From: Flavobacterium crocinum
Lineage (GTDB): Bacteria > Bacteroidota > Bacteroidia > Flavobacteriales > Flavobacteriaceae
Assembly: GCF_003122385.1 (NCBI RefSeq)
Contig: NZ_CP029255.1
Span: 2,666,001-2,730,000 of the forward strand
DNA length: 64,000 nt
Direction: 5' to 3'
The translations under genes and the position numbers were made by a program. Shown piece after piece: positions 56,085 through 63,978 of this stretch. Each line of letters begins with the position of its first letter. The stretch's first letter is position 1. A model generated the notes under the pieces. That model had not been told where the DNA came from and ran no database searches. It was given only the letters and a program-made list of their open reading frames with translations.

Positions 56085-56695
56085 AATATTGAGAGTTGTT
56101 TTATCTGAGTTCTAAAATATCGATCTAAATGCATGACCAGTTCAAATTGAGCTCGTTTTTGTCTTCTGCTTACGGCTGCCTGATTGATACCTAATTTTTG
56201 TCCCAATTCTTCTTGTGAAAGTGTTGGATTTTCTATTGCAACAGCAACAAATTCTGCAGATTGAACCAGCCAGCTGTCCATAAAAGTTGACGCCAGTTGT
56301 AACATTAAATTGAGTTTTTCATCAAAATTGGTGTCGCCGGTTCGTAATGCTAAGGTGACTTTCTGTTTTTTTAAGGTTTCAAAAAGTTCACCGGAATGTA
56401 TAAATGCAGAACCATTACTTTCAGATATTTTTTCGGCATCATGTGTTTTATCTCCAAAACCAATGCTCATTCTGGCATCCGATTTTATGGCTCGCAGACG
56501 AGCTTTTATCAAAATAGCAGTAATTAAAGCTTGTTCAGGATTTGAAACTTCAACCTGAAATTCATCACCACGATAGATTTCCCATTGACTTGGCGTAGCG
56601 CCAAAAGGAGCTAAGATCCTTTTTAAATCCTCAACCCAATGTTCTGATTCCTGTTGTCGTGAACCAATTATGTCTCCTGTTATTACACTAGTCAT
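56081..56695 (-). CDS. SatD-family protein with C-terminal helix-turn-helix
   Basis: A 204-residue SatD-family protein. The longest frame starts with a TTG at 56701, but the ATG at 56695 (MTSVITGDIIGS) is preferred. The N-terminal 120 residues have the order of elements of a class III cyclase/GGDEF palm: VITGDIIGS, a helix, EIYRGDEFQVEV, ARMSIGFGD, SGELFETLKK. That comparison is my inference. The C-terminal part (about 150-195, LSQEELGQKLGINQAAVSRRQKRAQ) is a clear helix-turn-helix. It shares an overlapping start/stop with DUF3307 and is transcribed away from the eight-half-site array, which it may itself bind. Confidence 0.8.
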   Translation of the reverse strand: MTSVITGDIIGSRQQESEHWVEDLKRILAPFGATPSQWEIYRGDEFQVEVSNPEQALITAILIKARLRAIKSDARMSIGFGDKTHDAEKISESNGSAFIHSGELFETLKKQKVTLALRTGDTNFDEKLNLMLQLASTFMDSWLVQSAEFVAVAIENPTLSQEELGQKLGINQAAVSRRQKRAQFELVMHLDRYFRTQIKQLSIL

Positions 56696-56731
56696 AACCA
56701 AATATACTTAAAATTATAAAGTTTCTATTAC

Positions 56732-56739
56732 AAATATAA
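56732..56739 (-). promoter_or_regulatory. Candidate -7 box of satD, inside dyad 1
   Basis: The minus strand reads TATATTTG (TAnnTTTG), 36 bases upstream of the satD ATG and within the spacer of the first dyad (56727-56746), so binding there would block the promoter. Confidence 0.55.
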
Positions 56740-56787
56740 GTAATAAGTTTATTTATTACACTTTTCGGTAATATTTTAACTTATTAC

Positions 56788-56795
56788 ATATTTGT
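56788..56795 (+). promoter_or_regulatory. Possible -7 box of HMG-CoA lyase gene, inside dyad 3
   Basis: CATATTTG differs from TAnnTTTG at the first base and lies in the spacer of the third dyad (56783-56802), 34 bases before the ATG at 56830. The placement mirrors that of the satD box. Confidence 0.4.
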
Positions 56796-56829
56796 GTAAT
56801 AAAATAAAGTATTACGATATTGAGTAATA

Positions 56830-57768
56830 ATGTCATTCAGTAAAATTCTCTTTTATTTCATTAAAAAAGAAACTAACTTAGCCTTTACAAATGAATACGC
56901 TTTGAATAAAGAAATCAAAATCATTGAATGTCCCAGAGATGCCATGCAAGGCATAAGAGATTTTATTCCGACCCAAAATAAAGTTTCCTATATACAGGCT
57001 TTGCTTAGAGTAGGTTTTGATACTATTGATTTTGGAAGTTTTGTTTCTCCAAAAGCTATTCCGCAGATGCAGGATACTGCTGCTGTCTTAGAACAACTGG
57101 ATTTGTCTCAAACCACAAGTAAACTGCTTTCTATTATTGCTAATACACAGGGAGCAGTAACGGCTTCAGAATACGAGCAGATTCAATATCTGGGATTTCC
57201 ATTTTCTATTTCAGAGAATTTCCAGATGCGTAATACACACAAAACTATTGCAGAATCTTTGGTGACTTTAGAAGAAATTCTGGAAGTGGCCGATAAGAAA
57301 AAGAAAGAAGTTGTAACCTATCTTTCAATGGGGTTTGGAAATCCTTACGGAGATCCGTGGAATGTCGAAATTGTAGCAGAGTGGACAGAAAAACTTGCCG
57401 GTATGGGAGTAAAAATTCTATCACTTTCGGATACTGTTGGAACTTCTACACCAGAAGTTATTACCTATTTGTTTTCTCATTTAATTCCGAAATATCCGAA
57501 AATTGAATTTGGAGCCCATTTGCATACTACACCAGATACTTGGTTTGAAAAAATTGATGCGGCAGCAAAAGCTGGTTGTGTACGTTTTGACGGAGCCATT
57601 CAGGGATTTGGAGGCTGTCCGATGGCAACTGATAAACTCACAGGAAACATGCCTACAGAAAAACTGGTTTCTTATTTTACTGCAAACAAAAAATATACTG
57701 GTTTAAATTCTTTAAGTTTTGAAAGTGCTTACAATGAAGCTTCAAAATTGTTTGGAAAGTTTCATTAA
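56830..57768 (+). CDS. Hydroxymethylglutaryl-CoA lyase
   Basis: A 312-residue HMG-CoA lyase, which splits HMG-CoA to acetyl-CoA and acetoacetate at the end of leucine breakdown. TIM-barrel motifs: IIECPRDAMQGIRDFIP with the catalytic Arg-Asp, FGSFVSPKAIPQMQD, YLSMGFGNPYGDPW, LSLSDTVGTSTPE, GAHLHTTPDTW (metal-binding His) and the active-site Cys in QGFGGCPMATDKLTGNMPTE. The first 24 residues are outside the usual family start; a TTG at 56902 would give MNKEIKIIECPRD, the normal N-terminus. The ATG at 56830 overlaps the last operator half-site. Confidence 0.92.
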   Translation: MSFSKILFYFIKKETNLAFTNEYALNKEIKIIECPRDAMQGIRDFIPTQNKVSYIQALLRVGFDTIDFGSFVSPKAIPQMQDTAAVLEQLDLSQTTSKLLSIIANTQGAVTASEYEQIQYLGFPFSISENFQMRNTHKTIAESLVTLEEILEVADKKKKEVVTYLSMGFGNPYGDPWNVEIVAEWTEKLAGMGVKILSLSDTVGTSTPEVITYLFSHLIPKYPKIEFGAHLHTTPDTWFEKIDAAAKAGCVRFDGAIQGFGGCPMATDKLTGNMPTEKLVSYFTANKKYTGLNSLSFESAYNEASKLFGKFH

Positions 57769-57846
57769 TTAATAGTTATATTTACCTACCTTCGATAAGG
57801 ATTATAAACATTAAACGTTATATTTAGTGTTGAAATACTATTAGCC

Positions 57847-58398
57847 ATGATACCATATTCTAAACGCAGCCTCTTAAGTGTACTTCTTTGTACTTTTTTA
57901 TTTTTTTCCTGTTCGAGTGAATTAGATTTTGATCAGATAAAAGATTTAAAATTAGAGCCTGTTGTGGTAGCAAATCTTGCTTACTTCGATATTCCGGCAA
58001 ATCAGCTTATAGATGACGGAAGCACAAATATTGCCTATGATGTAAGGAATTTTACTGTATTTAGAGATAAGTTTTTTAATGAACGATTAAAAAAAGCAGA
58101 ATTCGATTTCGAAATCGAAAACACCATTGAACGCACTTTTGCTCTAAACATGCTTTTGATGAATGACCAAAACGAAATCCTGCAAACTATTTCTTACACA
58201 GTTCCTGCCTACACAGGAGGTTCCAATGTTATAAAATATCCCACAGAAGTTTTTGAAAATGAGCGTTTGAATCTTTTAAAACAAACTACTAAAATTGGAT
58301 TCGTAGTTTTAGTAGCTTCAGGCGACCCTTTAAATAGTCAAAGTTTAGGAAATCTAAAATTAAGATCAAGTGCAACAGTTTATTTAGTAATCGAATGA
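57847..58398 (+). CDS. Lipoprotein of unknown function
   Basis: A 183-residue lipoprotein with signal ending LFFSCS (Cys near 22). The mature part begins SELDFDQIKDLKLEPVVVANLAYFDIPANQL, then a beta-rich domain (AEFDFEIENTIERTFALNMLLMNDQNEI ... SSATVYLVIE) like an immunoglobulin-type module. No named family recognised. Its stop overlaps the start of the DUF5723 gene (ATGA at 58395-58398), so the pair is co-translated and probably works at the outer membrane. Confidence 0.72.
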   Translation: MIPYSKRSLLSVLLCTFLFFSCSSELDFDQIKDLKLEPVVVANLAYFDIPANQLIDDGSTNIAYDVRNFTVFRDKFFNERLKKAEFDFEIENTIERTFALNMLLMNDQNEILQTISYTVPAYTGGSNVIKYPTEVFENERLNLLKQTTKIGFVVLVASGDPLNSQSLGNLKLRSSATVYLVIE

Positions 58399-59795
58399 GA
58401 AAGTTAAGTCTGATTTTCTTTGCCGTTTTTCAGTTTTCTTGTTTTGCTCAAAATAAAGAAGTACTGTATAATTTTACACAAATTCCACAATCTTTGCTTG
58501 TTAATCCAGGTGCAGATGTTTCTTATAAATATTATTTTGGCTTTCCTGTTTTATCCGGAATTTCAGCTAATGTAGGATCGAAAGGTTTTACTGCCTATGA
58601 TTTATTTGCAGATAATGGTGTAGATTTTAATCAAAAAGTTCGAAACGTACTTAATAATACATCTCGAAACGATAAAGTAATGACCAATCAGCAGTTGGAA
58701 ATTTTTTCAGGCGGATTTAGAGTAGGAGGCAGAGAAAGCCGTTCTTATGTTTCATTTGGAATGTATCAGGAATTTGATTTTTTTATGTACGTTCCTAAAG
58801 ATCCTGCCTTACTTGCTTTAAACGGAAACAGAGATTATATCGGCAAATCTTTTAATCTGGGAGATTTAAGTGCCAGAGCTGAGGTACTTTCGGTATTGCA
58901 TATCGGATATCATAAAAAAATAAACGATAAGTTTGTCTACGGCGGACGTGCTAAAATCTATTCCAGTGGAGCAAATGCAACTTCAACAAAAAATTCAGGA
59001 TACATTTATACAGGACAGAATGCCGGAACCCCGAATGTTTACAATCAGGTAATTTCTTCTAATTTAGAATTAAAAACTTCCGGTATTGCTAAGTTTACAA
59101 AAGACGAATACGACGGAAATGTAGCCAGAGATCTGGTAAATAATACTTTTTTCGGCGGAAGTTTAGGTTTAGGAGTAGATGCCGGAATTACCTATTATAT
59201 AAAAGATAATTTGCAGCTAACAGCGAGTATAATTGATTTAGGTTTTATAAGACAGTCTAAAGACATTGAAACACTCACTTATAAGGGAACTTATCAATAT
59301 AACGGTGTAAATCCTGATTTTATGGGTAACGATGATCCGGAAGATGTTTTTGATGAGTTCGAAAAAGCCATTCCACGAGATACATTGTATAATAAATACA
59401 CGACCTGGCGTCCAACTAAGTTCTATTCTTCTATTCAGTATTCATTTGGAGAAGCCCGACCGGATGATGAATGCAATTGTCGGGGACAAATCAATAAATA
59501 TTATAAAAATGCGGTAGGTGCACAAATTTTTGCCATGACAACGCCACGACAACCTATAGCAGCATTAACAGCTTTTTACAGAAGAAATATTTTTAGAAAA
59601 TTAGATGTAAAAGCCACATATACTTTTGATTCGTTCTCGAACAAAAATATTGGTTTAGGACTTGCCGGAACAATCGGAAAAGTAAATATTTATGCACTCG
59701 TAAATAATATTCTGGAATATAGAGATGTTTCAAAAGCCAACGGTGTAGCATTTCAGTTCGGAATAAATTTCATCGTTCCGGATTCAGTTGATTAA
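58395..59795 (+). CDS. DUF5723-family outer-membrane protein
   Basis: A 466-residue exported protein (signal ending CFAQ) of the DUF5723 family, a PorV/PorQ-like beta-barrel. Typical features are the start YNFTQIPQSLLVNPGADVSYKYYFGFPVLSGISANVGSKGF, repeated amphipathic strands such as YVSFGMYQEFDFFMYVP and LHIGYHKKINDKFVYGGRAKIY, and the end VAFQFGINFIV. Role unknown. Its ATG overlaps the preceding lipoprotein's TGA. Confidence 0.8.
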   Translation: MRKLSLIFFAVFQFSCFAQNKEVLYNFTQIPQSLLVNPGADVSYKYYFGFPVLSGISANVGSKGFTAYDLFADNGVDFNQKVRNVLNNTSRNDKVMTNQQLEIFSGGFRVGGRESRSYVSFGMYQEFDFFMYVPKDPALLALNGNRDYIGKSFNLGDLSARAEVLSVLHIGYHKKINDKFVYGGRAKIYSSGANATSTKNSGYIYTGQNAGTPNVYNQVISSNLELKTSGIAKFTKDEYDGNVARDLVNNTFFGGSLGLGVDAGITYYIKDNLQLTASIIDLGFIRQSKDIETLTYKGTYQYNGVNPDFMGNDDPEDVFDEFEKAIPRDTLYNKYTTWRPTKFYSSIQYSFGEARPDDECNCRGQINKYYKNAVGAQIFAMTTPRQPIAALTAFYRRNIFRKLDVKATYTFDSFSNKNIGLGLAGTIGKVNIYALVNNILEYRDVSKANGVAFQFGINFIVPDSVD

Positions 59796-59796
59796 T

Positions 59797-59950
59797 CAGG
59801 AGCTATTCCAGCTGTACATTTCAAGTACTCGAGCCAAAACACTTTTTTTCAAGGCTTAAAAAGAGCTTCCGTTGGTCGCTTTTTTAAACCAGAAAAAAAT
59901 GTTTTTTGGCTTTTCGTAGCTTTCCATTTCCATCTGGGCTAGGCAACATG
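59797..59950. repeat. GGAGCTATTCC ... GGGCTAGGC repeat element
   Basis: Begins GGAGCTATTCCAGCTGTAC and ends CATCTGGGCTAGGC, the ends of a repeat I recognise from Flavobacterium genomes. The middle folds into a long imperfect hairpin (GAGCCAAAACACTTTTTTT with AAAAAAATGTTTTTTGGC; inside it GGCTTAAAAAGAGC with GCTTTTTTAAACC). Confidence 0.65.
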
Positions 59951-60020
59951 ATTTTGTAAGACGATTCGTGTAAGGATAAATTTATGAATAACTTAGTATT
60001 CAAGTTAGCAATTTATTCAC

Positions 60021-60028
60021 TATATTTG
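60021..60028 (+). promoter_or_regulatory. Candidate -7 box of guaB
   Basis: TATATTTG (TAnnTTTG) 26 bases upstream of the ATG at 60055. Confidence 0.55.
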
Positions 60029-60054
60029 CACGCAATTCAACTAGAAATTGCACC

Positions 60055-61527
60055 ATGATAGCACACAACTCCAAGATTATCGGCGAAGGTTTAACTTACG
60101 ACGATGTATTATTAGTACCTAACTACTCGAATGTGCTTCCCCGCGAAGTGAGTATCAAATCAAAATTCTCAAGAAACATCACATTAAACGTTCCAATTGT
60201 ATCTGCTGCTATGGATACAGTTACCGAAAGTGCAATGGCAATTGCTATGGCACAAGAAGGAGGAATCGGTGTTTTACATAAAAATATGACTATCGAACAA
60301 CAAGCAGGAAAAGTTCGAAAAGTAAAGCGTGCAGAAGCTGGTATGATTATCGATCCGGTAACTTTACCAATGAATTCAACTATCGCTGATGCTAAAAACG
60401 CTATGAAAGAATTCGGAATCGGTGGTATTCCAATCGTTGACGAAAATAAAATACTTAAAGGTATTGTGACCAACCGTGACTTACGTTTCGAGAAAAACGG
60501 AGCAAGACCAATCGCTGAAGTAATGACAAGCGAAAATTTAGTAACTGTTTCTGAAGGAACTTCTTTAGAGCAGGCTGAGGTGGTTTTACAAGGTCATAAA
60601 ATCGAAAAATTACCAGTTGTAAACGATAAAAACGAATTAGTTGGTCTAATTACGTTTAGAGATATTACAAAACTGACTCAAAAGCCAATCGCAAACAAAG
60701 ATTCTTTTGGTCGTTTAAGAGTTGCAGCTGCAATTGGAGTTACCGGAGATGCAGTTCAAAGAGCTGAAGCTTTAGTAAACGCTGGTGTAGATGCGATCAT
60801 TATCGATACAGCTCACGGACATACCGAAGGTGTAGTGAATACATTAAAAGAAGTAAAAGCAAAATTTCCTCAAATAGACGTAATTGTTGGAAACATCGCA
60901 ACGCCGGAAGCTGCTAAATATTTAGTAGAAAATGGTGCAGATGGTGTAAAAGTTGGAATCGGACCTGGTTCTATCTGTACTACACGTATCGTTGCAGGTG
61001 TTGGTTTTCCTCAGTTTTCAGCAGTTTTAGAAGTTGCTGCAGCGATTAAAGGAACAGGAGTTCCGGTAATTGCAGATGGTGGAATTCGTTATACAGGAGA
61101 TATTCCTAAAGCTATCGCTGCAGGTGCTGACTGTGTAATGTTAGGTTCATTATTGGCAGGAACAAAAGAATCTCCGGGAGAAACAATCATTTTTGAAGGA
61201 AGAAAATTCAAATCTTACCGCGGAATGGGATCTGTTGAAGCAATGCAAACAGGTTCAAAAGATCGTTATTTCCAGGATGTTGAAGACGACGTGAAAAAAT
61301 TAGTTCCGGAAGGAATCGTTGGACGTGTTCCTTACAAAGGAGAATTAAACGAAAGTATGCTTCAGTTTATTGGTGGTCTTCGTGCAGGTATGGGATACTG
61401 TGGTTCAAAAGATATTCCTACTTTACAGGAAACAGGACGTTTCGTAAGAATCACTTCAAGTGGAATTACAGAAAGTCATCCGCATAATGTTACTATTACA
61501 AAAGAAGCTCCAAATTATTCTAGATAA
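60055..61527 (+). CDS. guaB: IMP dehydrogenase
   Basis: GuaB oxidises IMP to XMP, the committed step to GMP. 490 residues, the family length. Barrel with [20 protein letters not shown] at the start, two CBS domains inserted at about 95-205 ([28 protein letters not shown]), then [13 protein letters not shown], the K+ and catalytic loop [17 protein letters not shown] with the nucleophilic Cys, [29 protein letters not shown] and the mobile flap [10 protein letters not shown]. Own promoter; terminator follows. Confidence 0.98.
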   Translation: MIAHNSKIIGEGLTYDDVLLVPNYSNVLPREVSIKSKFSRNITLNVPIVSAAMDTVTESAMAIAMAQEGGIGVLHKNMTIEQQAGKVRKVKRAEAGMIIDPVTLPMNSTIADAKNAMKEFGIGGIPIVDENKILKGIVTNRDLRFEKNGARPIAEVMTSENLVTVSEGTSLEQAEVVLQGHKIEKLPVVNDKNELVGLITFRDITKLTQKPIANKDSFGRLRVAAAIGVTGDAVQRAEALVNAGVDAIIIDTAHGHTEGVVNTLKEVKAKFPQIDVIVGNIATPEAAKYLVENGADGVKVGIGPGSICTTRIVAGVGFPQFSAVLEVAAAIKGTGVPVIADGGIRYTGDIPKAIAAGADCVMLGSLLAGTKESPGETIIFEGRKFKSYRGMGSVEAMQTGSKDRYFQDVEDDVKKLVPEGIVGRVPYKGELNESMLQFIGGLRAGMGYCGSKDIPTLQETGRFVRITSSGITESHPHNVTITKEAPNYSR

Positions 61528-61546
61528 TTAAGTTTTAATATAAAAT

Positions 61547-61583
61547 GAAAAAGGCGTAAGATTTAATTCTTACGCCTTTTTTT
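61547..61583 (+). terminator. Terminator of guaB
   Basis: AAAAAGGCGTAAGA and TCTTACGCCTTTTT form a 14-bp stem with a TTTAAT loop, then a T run. Confidence 0.92.
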
Positions 61584-61634
61584 TAAGCTTCGGAGAAGCA
61601 AAATATTTATAGTAAGAATGGAAGTTTACAATAT

Positions 61635-61755
61635 AAAAGCTCCAGCGGAGCGACATATTAATTAAGATCTAATATATGTCGCTCCGCTGGAGCTTTTTCA
61701 ATTTGTTTTTAATATATTTCTATAAATAATTTACCCCGCTGGGGTTTTTTACGTG
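61635..61755. repeat. AGCTCCAGCGGAGCGACATAT palindrome and CCCCGCTGGGG hairpin
   Basis: AAAAGCTCCAGCGGAGCGACATAT (61635-61658) pairs exactly with its complement ending at 61698. About 35 bases on, ACCCCGCTGGGGT (near 61732-61745) makes a small hairpin followed by T. Both are typical short dispersed Flavobacterium repeats, here between convergent guaB and the HhH gene. Confidence 0.8.
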
Positions 61756-61781
61756 CAAAATAGCTTTTTAGGCAGTCTTTT

Positions 61782-62078
61782 TTATAAGTCTTTAAACGTT
61801 AGTCCATTCTTGTTTAATTCTTCCAAAAGTTTAGGCAGACTACTTGGTCCAATTCCATGCAGAGACAAAATTTCCCTTTGAGTATATTGAGATAAATCTG
61901 CTACAGTTTTAATGTTTTTACTTTCTAAAGCCCTTCTGGCCGGAGCAGATAAAACAGCTAAAAGTCCGAAATCTGGTTTTCGTTCCGCTTCGCAAATTGG
62001 GCAGGTAGGACAATCACTGGTTTTAAAATAGTGATGTCCATTTTTACAAGTTCTCTTATTTTTAGAAATAGCTGTCAT
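61782..62078 (-). CDS. Small zinc-ribbon plus alpha-CTD/HhH protein
   Basis: A 98-residue protein. Cys11, Cys23, Cys26 and Cys29 region (RTCKNGHHYFKTSDCPTCPICE) makes a probable zinc ribbon; residues about 43-98 (APARRALESKNIKTVADLSQYTQREILSLHGIGPSSLPKLLEELNKNGLTF) match the helix-hairpin-helix domain of the RNA polymerase alpha C-terminus. It lacks the rest of alpha. It could bind DNA or interact with transcription proteins; role unknown. It lies 28 bases after the monooxygenase gene. Confidence 0.75.
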   Translation of the reverse strand: MTAISKNKRTCKNGHHYFKTSDCPTCPICEAERKPDFGLLAVLSAPARRALESKNIKTVADLSQYTQREILSLHGIGPSSLPKLLEELNKNGLTFKDL

Positions 62079-62106
62079 AACTATAATAAAGCTATGAAAT
62101 TTATTT

Positions 62107-63249
62107 TTATTCGTAACGGCTGTTTAAAATATCTTCGGCAACGATATCAGAATGCAGTAGATCTTCCATCTTCTTCGTCATACATTGTGCCTCTAAAGCA
62201 TAACCAAACATTTTTTGCTCGTAATCAGCGATTGCTTCATCAATGGTTTCAAATTTTCCGTTGGTTAAGTTTTGGGTCAAATGAAAAGCATCAAATAATC
62301 CCATATTGACTCCTTCGCCTGCAAATGGTGGCATTAAATGTGCTGCGTCTCCAACAAGAGTAATATTGGAATGCTCTTTCCAGGGTTCTTCCAAAGAAAA
62401 TAATCGTAAAGGCAGGCCGGAAAATTCTGTAGAAGCAGCGAAGAATTTTTTGTAATCGTTTCCCCAGTTTTTAAAAGTTTCATTTAAAAAAGTAATTACC
62501 ACTTTGTCATCTTCAAAGTTGATTCCGTGATTTGCAATCCAGTTTTCATCGGCTTTAAAAGAAACGCCAAAATGTAAAGAACCGTCGCGCATAGTATGTG
62601 TATAAAACATTTTGTGTTCGCCCATTGCCATCACATTTCCGTTTCCGAATTTAGGTTTGAATTCAGGATAATTCTGATCCGGATTTACAATTTCACCCTG
62701 AATAATATAAGTTCCGGAAAGCTGCGGTTCCTGGTCGCTTACAAATTTTCGTGCATTAGATCTTCCGCCATTTGCTACAATTACGAAGTCGGCTGTTACT
62801 GTTTTACCGTTTTTGAATTCCAAAACATAATGGTTTTCTGTTTTTTCAAGATTTGTTAACTGACTATCCCAAACAACAGTACCTTCTTTTAGATTATCTA
62901 ACATAATTTTTCTAAGATCATTTCGGTCAATTTCCGGACGAGAAAAAGCGTTGGTTTCATCAGGCATTTCGTCAGAAGTAATATTTCCATCTATATCAGC
63001 CATTTTTTCGCCAGTTGGTCTCGCATATTTATAGAATTCTTCCATTAAACCCGCTTTCTGAATCGCATATTGACCAGAATCAGAATGAATGTCCAGAGTT
63101 CCTCCAGAAGTTCGAGCCTGTGCATTACTATCTCTTTCGTAAACCGTGACATCAGCGCCATTTATTTGTAAAATTCGTGCAGTTGTCAATCCAACAGGAC
63201 CACCACCAATAATGGCAATTTTTTTATTATCTATAATTGAAGTTTTCAT
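62107..63249 (-). CDS. TetX-like FAD-dependent monooxygenase
   Basis: A 380-residue group A flavin monooxygenase closely resembling TetX, the tetracycline-inactivating enzyme, along its whole length. FAD-binding IAIIGGGPVGLTTARILQ, VYERDSNAQARTSGGTLDIHSDSGQ, EIDRNDLRKIMLDNL, FVIVANGGRS and VGDAAHLMPPFAGEGVNMGL are all present, and the C-terminal helix (EAIADYEQKMFGYALEAQ) matches. The central substrate-binding part is more divergent, so tetracycline activity cannot be assumed. It is 110 bases downstream of a TetR-family gene on the same strand. No mobile element is beside it. Confidence 0.9.
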   Translation of the reverse strand: MKTSIIDNKKIAIIGGGPVGLTTARILQINGADVTVYERDSNAQARTSGGTLDIHSDSGQYAIQKAGLMEEFYKYARPTGEKMADIDGNITSDEMPDETNAFSRPEIDRNDLRKIMLDNLKEGTVVWDSQLTNLEKTENHYVLEFKNGKTVTADFVIVANGGRSNARKFVSDQEPQLSGTYIIQGEIVNPDQNYPEFKPKFGNGNVMAMGEHKMFYTHTMRDGSLHFGVSFKADENWIANHGINFEDDKVVITFLNETFKNWGNDYKKFFAASTEFSGLPLRLFSLEEPWKEHSNITLVGDAAHLMPPFAGEGVNMGLFDAFHLTQNLTNGKFETIDEAIADYEQKMFGYALEAQCMTKKMEDLLHSDIVAEDILNSRYE

Positions 63250-63287
63250 TTTATTGAAATTAATATTGTAATTGTATTTTGAATTTG

Positions 63288-63358
63288 CTCTTCGACTTCG
63301 CTCAGAGTGACAAATTATTCTAAAGTTTGGAATTTGTGATTTAGAATTTGTAATTTGA
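63288..63358. repeat. Partial dispersed repeats between tetR-like and monooxygenase genes
   Basis: CTTCGACTTCGCTCAGAGTGACA (about 63290-63312) is one arm of a very common Bacteroidota repeat, here without its complement. It is followed by TTTGGAATTTGTGATTTAGAATTTG units of the AATTCCAAATT family. Confidence 0.6.
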
Positions 63359-63359
63359 A

Positions 63360-63950
63360 TTATGGAGTAAGTGCTTTTAAAACCAAATTAAAAGCTTCGT
63401 TCTTAAGTTCATTAGTAAATACGAAAGGCTTTCCAGACATAGATTTACCTTCTCTGTGAAGTTCTAAAAGAGAGTATAATGAACCATAAGCAATGCTCCA
63501 AAAAACTTCGAAAGTAACTGGAATAAGCTCTTTTCTTTCGATAGTAGAAAGGATAAATTGTGACATGGTTTGTTTAAAATCGCCCGTAATTTCTTCAATA
63601 ATCGCATCCCCATAAGTAGATTGTTTTAAGATTTCAAAACACGTCGCTTCCTGTGTAAAATTAAGAGTGAAATAAATACGATTTTCCCATTGATTTTCAA
63701 GTCCATCCTTAAAAGACATTTCAGGAGAAAAACCATCCAGCATTTTGTCAAAGAGTTTCCGGCCAATTTCGATTCCTATTTTTCGAATCAGATCTTCTTT
63801 GTCGGAATAATAAATGTAAAGCGTTGCAACAGATATACCGCATTCCTTTGCAAGCCGATTCATTCCAAAACCTTCTACACCTTGTGTAACAATCATTTCA
63901 ATTGCTTTCTGTTTTACAATTTCTTCTTTATTTATATCTCGTGTTCTCAT
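63360..63950 (-). CDS. TetR/AcrR-family transcriptional regulator
   Basis: A 196-residue TetR-family regulator. The N-terminal helix-turn-helix (about 8-55) reads IVKQKAIEMIVTQGVEGFGMNRLAKECGISVATLYIYYSDKEDLI, typical of the family; the C-terminal two thirds form the helical ligand-binding domain. It is upstream of, and on the same strand as, the TetX-like gene and probably controls it. A -7 box lies 20 bases before its start. No clear palindromic operator was seen in the bases available. Confidence 0.9.
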   Translation of the reverse strand: MRTRDINKEEIVKQKAIEMIVTQGVEGFGMNRLAKECGISVATLYIYYSDKEDLIRKIGIEIGRKLFDKMLDGFSPEMSFKDGLENQWENRIYFTLNFTQEATCFEILKQSTYGDAIIEEITGDFKQTMSQFILSTIERKELIPVTFEVFWSIAYGSLYSLLELHREGKSMSGKPFVFTNELKNEAFNLVLKALTP

Positions 63951-63970
63951 AATTTTAAATAATTATGCTA

Positions 63971-63978
63971 CAAAGGTA
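63971..63978 (-). promoter_or_regulatory. Candidate -7 box of TetR-family gene
   Basis: The minus strand reads TACCTTTG, 20 bases upstream of the ATG at 63950. Confidence 0.5.

Larger units (their letters stand above)
56727..56830. promoter_or_regulatory. Eight-half-site operator array, four dyads at 28-bp period
   Basis: TATTAC starts at 56727, 56755, 56783 and 56811; GTAATA starts at 56741, 56769, 56797 and 56825. Every half-site begins exactly 14 bases after the last, all spacers are 8 bases, and each TATTAC-N8-GTAATA dyad is perfect. The spacers differ in sequence. The array fills the region between divergent satD and HMG-CoA lyase genes; its last half-site touches the ATG at 56830. Confidence 0.9.

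Noticed and set aside
56727..56830. CRISPR array or replication iterons
   Set aside because: The repeated units are 6-bp half-sites in alternating orientation at a promoter, with 8-base spacers; there are no cas or replication genes.
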